The notes under the pieces: model-generated | Database searches by the model: none | Seen by the model: the letters and a program-made list of their open reading frames with translations, nothing else | What the model was told of the DNA's origin: nothing | Program-made: the position numbers and the translations under genes | Shown: piece by piece, positions 5,194 through 7,874 of the stretch | Position numbering within the stretch: the first letter of the stretch is position 1 | How the letters are laid out: the number at the start of each line of letters is the position of its first letter | NCBI GenBank assembly: GCA_030638785.1 | Contig: DAOWDY010000217.1 | Span: 1-7,874 of the forward strand | Source of the DNA: Candidatus Thorarchaeota archaeon | GTDB taxonomy: Archaea > Asgardarchaeota > Thorarchaeia > Thorarchaeales > Thorarchaeaceae | Reading direction: 5' to 3' | Length of the DNA stretch: 7,874 nucleotides

Positions 5194-7224
5194 ATGAAGG
5201 TAGTAGGCGTAGATGTTGGTGGAACTTTCACAGACATCATCATGACTGATACAGAAACAGGTCAGCAGGCTGTGCATAAAGTACCATCTACTCCAGCGGC
5301 ACAGGATCATGCTGTACTAAGAGGAATAAGTGAGTTACTTAACAGGGAACAAGTATCCCCACAAGAAATCACTCTTGTTGTTCATGGCACAACTGTCGCT
5401 ACGAATGCGATGCTTCAAAGAAAGGGTGCCTCAGTATGTCTAGTCACTACTGAGGGTCTAGAGGATGTTCTGGAGATTGGTAGGCAAAACAGAGAGGACA
5501 TCTATGATATTGCTGGAAGAAGACCGAAACCACTTGTTAGTAGAGATTACAGAATTGGTATGAAAGAAAGGGTAGACTATCAAGGGTCAATCATTGAGCC
5601 ACTAAGAAACGAAGAAGTCGAAAGAGTACTATCCGAGATCAGGAAGAGAGAACCCCAGGCCGTGGCTATTTCATTACTCTTCTCCTTTAGATATCCTGAA
5701 CATGAACAGAGGCTACTAGCAAAATTATCTGAAGATTCCAACATCTACGCTGTTGCATCCTCGGATGTCCTTCCAGAGTTCAGGGAGTTCGAGAGGACTT
5801 CCACTACTGTTCTTGAAGCCTACTTGGGACCCTTGGTCCTCCAGTATTTGGACCGTCTTAATAATTCAATATCAAAGAAGTATCAATATTCCAAGCTCAA
5901 TATCATGCAATCGAATGGTGGAACTATCCGCGGGTCCAGAACATATGGTAATGCTGTCGGACTCGCAATTTCAGGATTGGCTGGAGGAGTCATAGGAGGT
6001 TGGGAGATAGCCAAGAGGTCAGGTGTCACTCACGCACTAACTTTGGACATGGGAGGCACTAGTTGTGACATTAGTGCAGTGGTAGGAAGAGTGTTGATTC
6101 AACCCGATAATGAGATAGCAGGTCTGCCCCTGCGTTTCCCATCGGTTGATGTGAAGACGATTGGTGCAGGTGGTGGAAGTGTCGCATGGGTTGATGAGGC
6201 GGGTATTCTTCATGTTGGTCCTAGATCTGCTGGAGCAGAACCAGGTCCTGCTTCATATGCAAAAGGTGGGACTGAACCAACTGTCACTGATGCCAACTTG
6301 ATTCTCGGAAGATTGAATCCCAATTACTTTGTGGGTGGAGAAATACATTTGGATAGAAACATCGCGGAGGATGTTCTATCTTCCTTGGCAAAAAAACTCG
6401 ACTTAGGTCTAGAGGAAACAGCAACAGGGATTATTCGGATCTCAACCTCAAATATGGTACAGGCAATCAGAGAAGTAACTGTGGAGAGGGGACAAGATCC
6501 AAGAGGTTTCGTCCTTGTACCTTTTGGTGGTGCAGGTCCAACTCAGGCAGTTGACATTGCTGAAAGCCTTCACCTTGACTCCATACTCGTTCCACCACAT
6601 CCAGGAATAACTTCAGCACTTGGTCTAATTTGTGCAGATTTACGAGTAGACCTTATGCGTTCCATTATTCTCGAGGTTTCTGAAGGTAATAGTAACAAAC
6701 TAAGCACAACTCTTCAATCATTGACACGAAATACCACAGAGAGGTTAGTGCAACAAGGGGCTATTGAAGAGAGCATTTCATACCAATGGATTGTTGATGT
6801 GCGGTATCAAGGTCAGTCGCATGAGATTGCGATCGAGATTTCATTTAGAGAACAAGACATTCTGAAAAAGACTAGAGAACTCTTTGAATTAGAGCACGAG
6901 GCTCAGTTTGGATATAGATTACTAAATCGCAAACTAGAATGGGTTACTGCTCGTGTCGTTGCTGCAGCATCACAGGAAAAGTCTGAACCGACATATGAGT
7001 GGAAAGTGGAACCTCTCGAAGAAGATGATTATCGTACGGTCATTCTTCAAGATAAGACTCAGACAGATGCGAGAGTGATTCGGCGTAACCAATTACCAAT
7101 GGAGAAGCGATTTGAAGGCCCTATAATTGTAGAACAACTTGATACCACAACCTGGATTCCTCCGGGTTGGTTCCTCGAACAGACGAGAAACGGTGTTATG
7201 TGGATCAGGAGGTCGAGTTCATGA
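5194..7224 (+). CDS. hyuA: Hydantoinase/5-oxoprolinase family A subunit (HyuA-like)
   Basis: 676 residues, a full-length A subunit. This ASKHA-fold ATPase subunit works with HyuB to open cyclic amides with ATP: N-methylhydantoins, hydantoins or 5-oxoproline; relatives serve in acetone and acetophenone carboxylases. Visible motifs in order: VDVGGTFTDI at 6-15 (first phosphate loop), HGTTVATNA at 64-72, MQSNGG at 238-243, LDMGGTSCDIS at 284-294 (second phosphate loop), TIGAGGGSVAWVD at 322-334, GPRSAGAEPGPASY at 342-355, TDANLILGRL at 365-374, FGGAGPT at 444-450 and PPHPGITSALGL at 467-478. Residues about 500-676 match the C-terminal region. One oddity: the family's SGPAGG-type loop reads SGLAGG here (260-265). 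The ATG begins right at the phosphate loop and has no ribosome site, which fits a leaderless or coupled start. The last codon overlaps hyuB. Substrate not resolvable from sequence. Confidence 0.92.
   Translation: MKVVGVDVGGTFTDIIMTDTETGQQAVHKVPSTPAAQDHAVLRGISELLNREQVSPQEITLVVHGTTVATNAMLQRKGASVCLVTTEGLEDVLEIGRQNREDIYDIAGRRPKPLVSRDYRIGMKERVDYQGSIIEPLRNEEVERVLSEIRKREPQAVAISLLFSFRYPEHEQRLLAKLSEDSNIYAVASSDVLPEFREFERTSTTVLEAYLGPLVLQYLDRLNNSISKKYQYSKLNIMQSNGGTIRGSRTYGNAVGLAISGLAGGVIGGWEIAKRSGVTHALTLDMGGTSCDISAVVGRVLIQPDNEIAGLPLRFPSVDVKTIGAGGGSVAWVDEAGILHVGPRSAGAEPGPASYAKGGTEPTVTDANLILGRLNPNYFVGGEIHLDRNIAEDVLSSLAKKLDLGLEETATGIIRISTSNMVQAIREVTVERGQDPRGFVLVPFGGAGPTQAVDIAESLHLDSILVPPHPGITSALGLICADLRVDLMRSIILEVSEGNSNKLSTTLQSLTRNTTERLVQQGAIEESISYQWIVDVRYQGQSHEIAIEISFREQDILKKTRELFELEHEAQFGYRLLNRKLEWVTARVVAAASQEKSEPTYEWKVEPLEEDDYRTVILQDKTQTDARVIRRNQLPMEKRFEGPIIVEQLDTTTWIPPGWFLEQTRNGVMWIRRSSS
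7207..7213 (+). promoter_or_regulatory. Strong Shine-Dalgarno for hyuB inside the end of hyuA
   Basis: AGGAGGT lies seven bases before the hyuB ATG and codes for the last Arg codons of hyuA. It confirms the hyuB start and shows that the two subunits are translationally coupled. Confidence 0.8.
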
Positions 7225-7874
7225 TAGAGGATCCCATAACTTTTGAGGTCATCAAGAACTCTCTGATTGCAACTGCCAGAGAGATGAGTCAAGCACTAAG
7301 ACGTGCGGCATTCAGTCCTAATATCAAAGAGAGGAGAGACTGTAGTTGTGCGGTCTTTGATGAGAAAGGACGACTAGTCGCTCAGTCTAAAGATATTCCA
7401 GTTCATCTGGGAGCAATGCCTCTTTCTGTAAAAGCTTGCATCAGTGAACTTAGCGATGACTTCTCTGCAGGTACAATGGCTCTGGTGAACGACCCTTATT
7501 CTGGAGGTTCGCACCTACCAGATCTAACACTTGTATCTCCAGTGTTCATTAGCAAACTGCATATTGGGTTCGTGGCAAATCGAGCACACCATGCAGACGT
7601 AGGTGGAATAAGTCCAGGATCAATGCCAGGATTATCATTGCATATCGATGAAGAAGGAGTGATCATTTCTCCTCGAATTGTCGTAAGAGATGGGCATCTT
7701 ATCAAAGAAGAAATCAGAGACCTCCTTGATGCGACAAGAACTCCACTAGAGAGAGAAGGTGACCTTGCTGCTCAGATAGCTGCTAACACCGTTGGTGCAA
7801 GGAGACTATCCTCAGCAGTAAGTCAACATGGTTTAAAACAGGTTCTAAAGACCTTTGACGAACTTCGTTTTTAT
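7221..7874 (+). CDS. hyuB: Hydantoinase/5-oxoprolinase family B subunit (HyuB-like), C-terminus cut by window edge
   Basis: The frame is open from the ATG at 7221 to the last base: 218 codons of a protein that is usually 500-600 residues long. It starts inside the hyuA stop (ATGA overlap) behind a strong ribosome site. The N-terminal signatures of the B subunit are intact: SPNIKERRDCSCAVFDEKG (32-50), LVAQSKDIPVHLGAMP (52-67), NDPYSGGSHLPDLTLVSP (90-107) and NRAHHADVGGISPGSMPG (120-137). The His and Asp residues of the last two blocks (His98, Asp101, His123, His124, Asp126) are the likely metal or active-site residues of the family. It forms the ring-opening enzyme with HyuA in the cytoplasm. 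No break or frameshift is seen in the visible part. Confidence 0.93.
   Translation, partial: MIEDPITFEVIKNSLIATAREMSQALRRAAFSPNIKERRDCSCAVFDEKGRLVAQSKDIPVHLGAMPLSVKACISELSDDFSAGTMALVNDPYSGGSHLPDLTLVSPVFISKLHIGFVANRAHHADVGGISPGSMPGLSLHIDEEGVIISPRIVVRDGHLIKEEIRDLLDATRTPLEREGDLAAQIAANTVGARRLSSAVSQHGLKQVLKTFDELRFY

Noticed and set aside
5753..5995. 80-codon plus-strand frame within hyuA
   Set aside because: Another frame of a full-length, motif-rich hyuA.
7059..7705. Minus-strand frames opposite the hyuA end and hyuB
   Set aside because: Antisense to recognised family signatures of HyuA and HyuB.

Overview
The window looks archaeal, most likely from an Asgard-type (for example Thorarchaeia-like) or other mesophilic archaeon. 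The evidence is a one-domain archaeal histone, a ThiI of the archaeal type without a rhodanese domain and with a CxxC motif, AT-rich TATA-like elements 20-70 bases before several starts, and a mix of Shine-Dalgarno and possibly leaderless starts. Base composition is moderate and similar throughout, with no mobile element, CRISPR array, rRNA or tRNA that I can see. The lineage is inferred from gene content only; 'archaeon' is fairly secure and 'Asgard' is a guess.

Minus-strand block (1-4057, transcribed right to left). thiI (4057-2876) makes tRNA 4-thiouridine. It is followed by a 78-residue histone (2752-2516), a cytoplasmic NodB-fold/DUF2334-type deacetylase (2431-1745) and a large secreted beta-rich surface protein (1554 to beyond base 1). 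The gaps (123, 84 and 190 bases) each hold plausible promoter signals, so these are probably separate units rather than one tight operon. The gap before the secreted protein holds three short near-perfect palindromes. The histone leader holds a GC hairpin and a possible 10-codon upstream ORF.

Plus-strand block (4185-7874). A 127-base divergent promoter region separates thiI from a tandem GNAT acetyltransferase (4185-5141) whose first domain appears degenerate. After 52 bases comes a hydantoinase/oxoprolinase pair: hyuA (5194-7224) and hyuB (7221 to beyond the right edge), joined by a 4-base ATGA overlap with a strong Shine-Dalgarno inside the end of hyuA. HyuA and HyuB should form an ATP-dependent enzyme opening a cyclic amide such as 5-oxoproline or a hydantoin, fitting peptide or amino-acid catabolism; the substrate cannot be read from sequence.

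I do not see a clear-cut new multi-gene system. The points most worth a second look are the histone with its short basic N-terminal extension and unusual leader, the palindrome cluster before the secreted protein, and the modular secreted protein itself, which runs off the left edge and is easily missed because it has no stop codon in the window. Both edge genes (left secreted protein, right hyuB) are incomplete.
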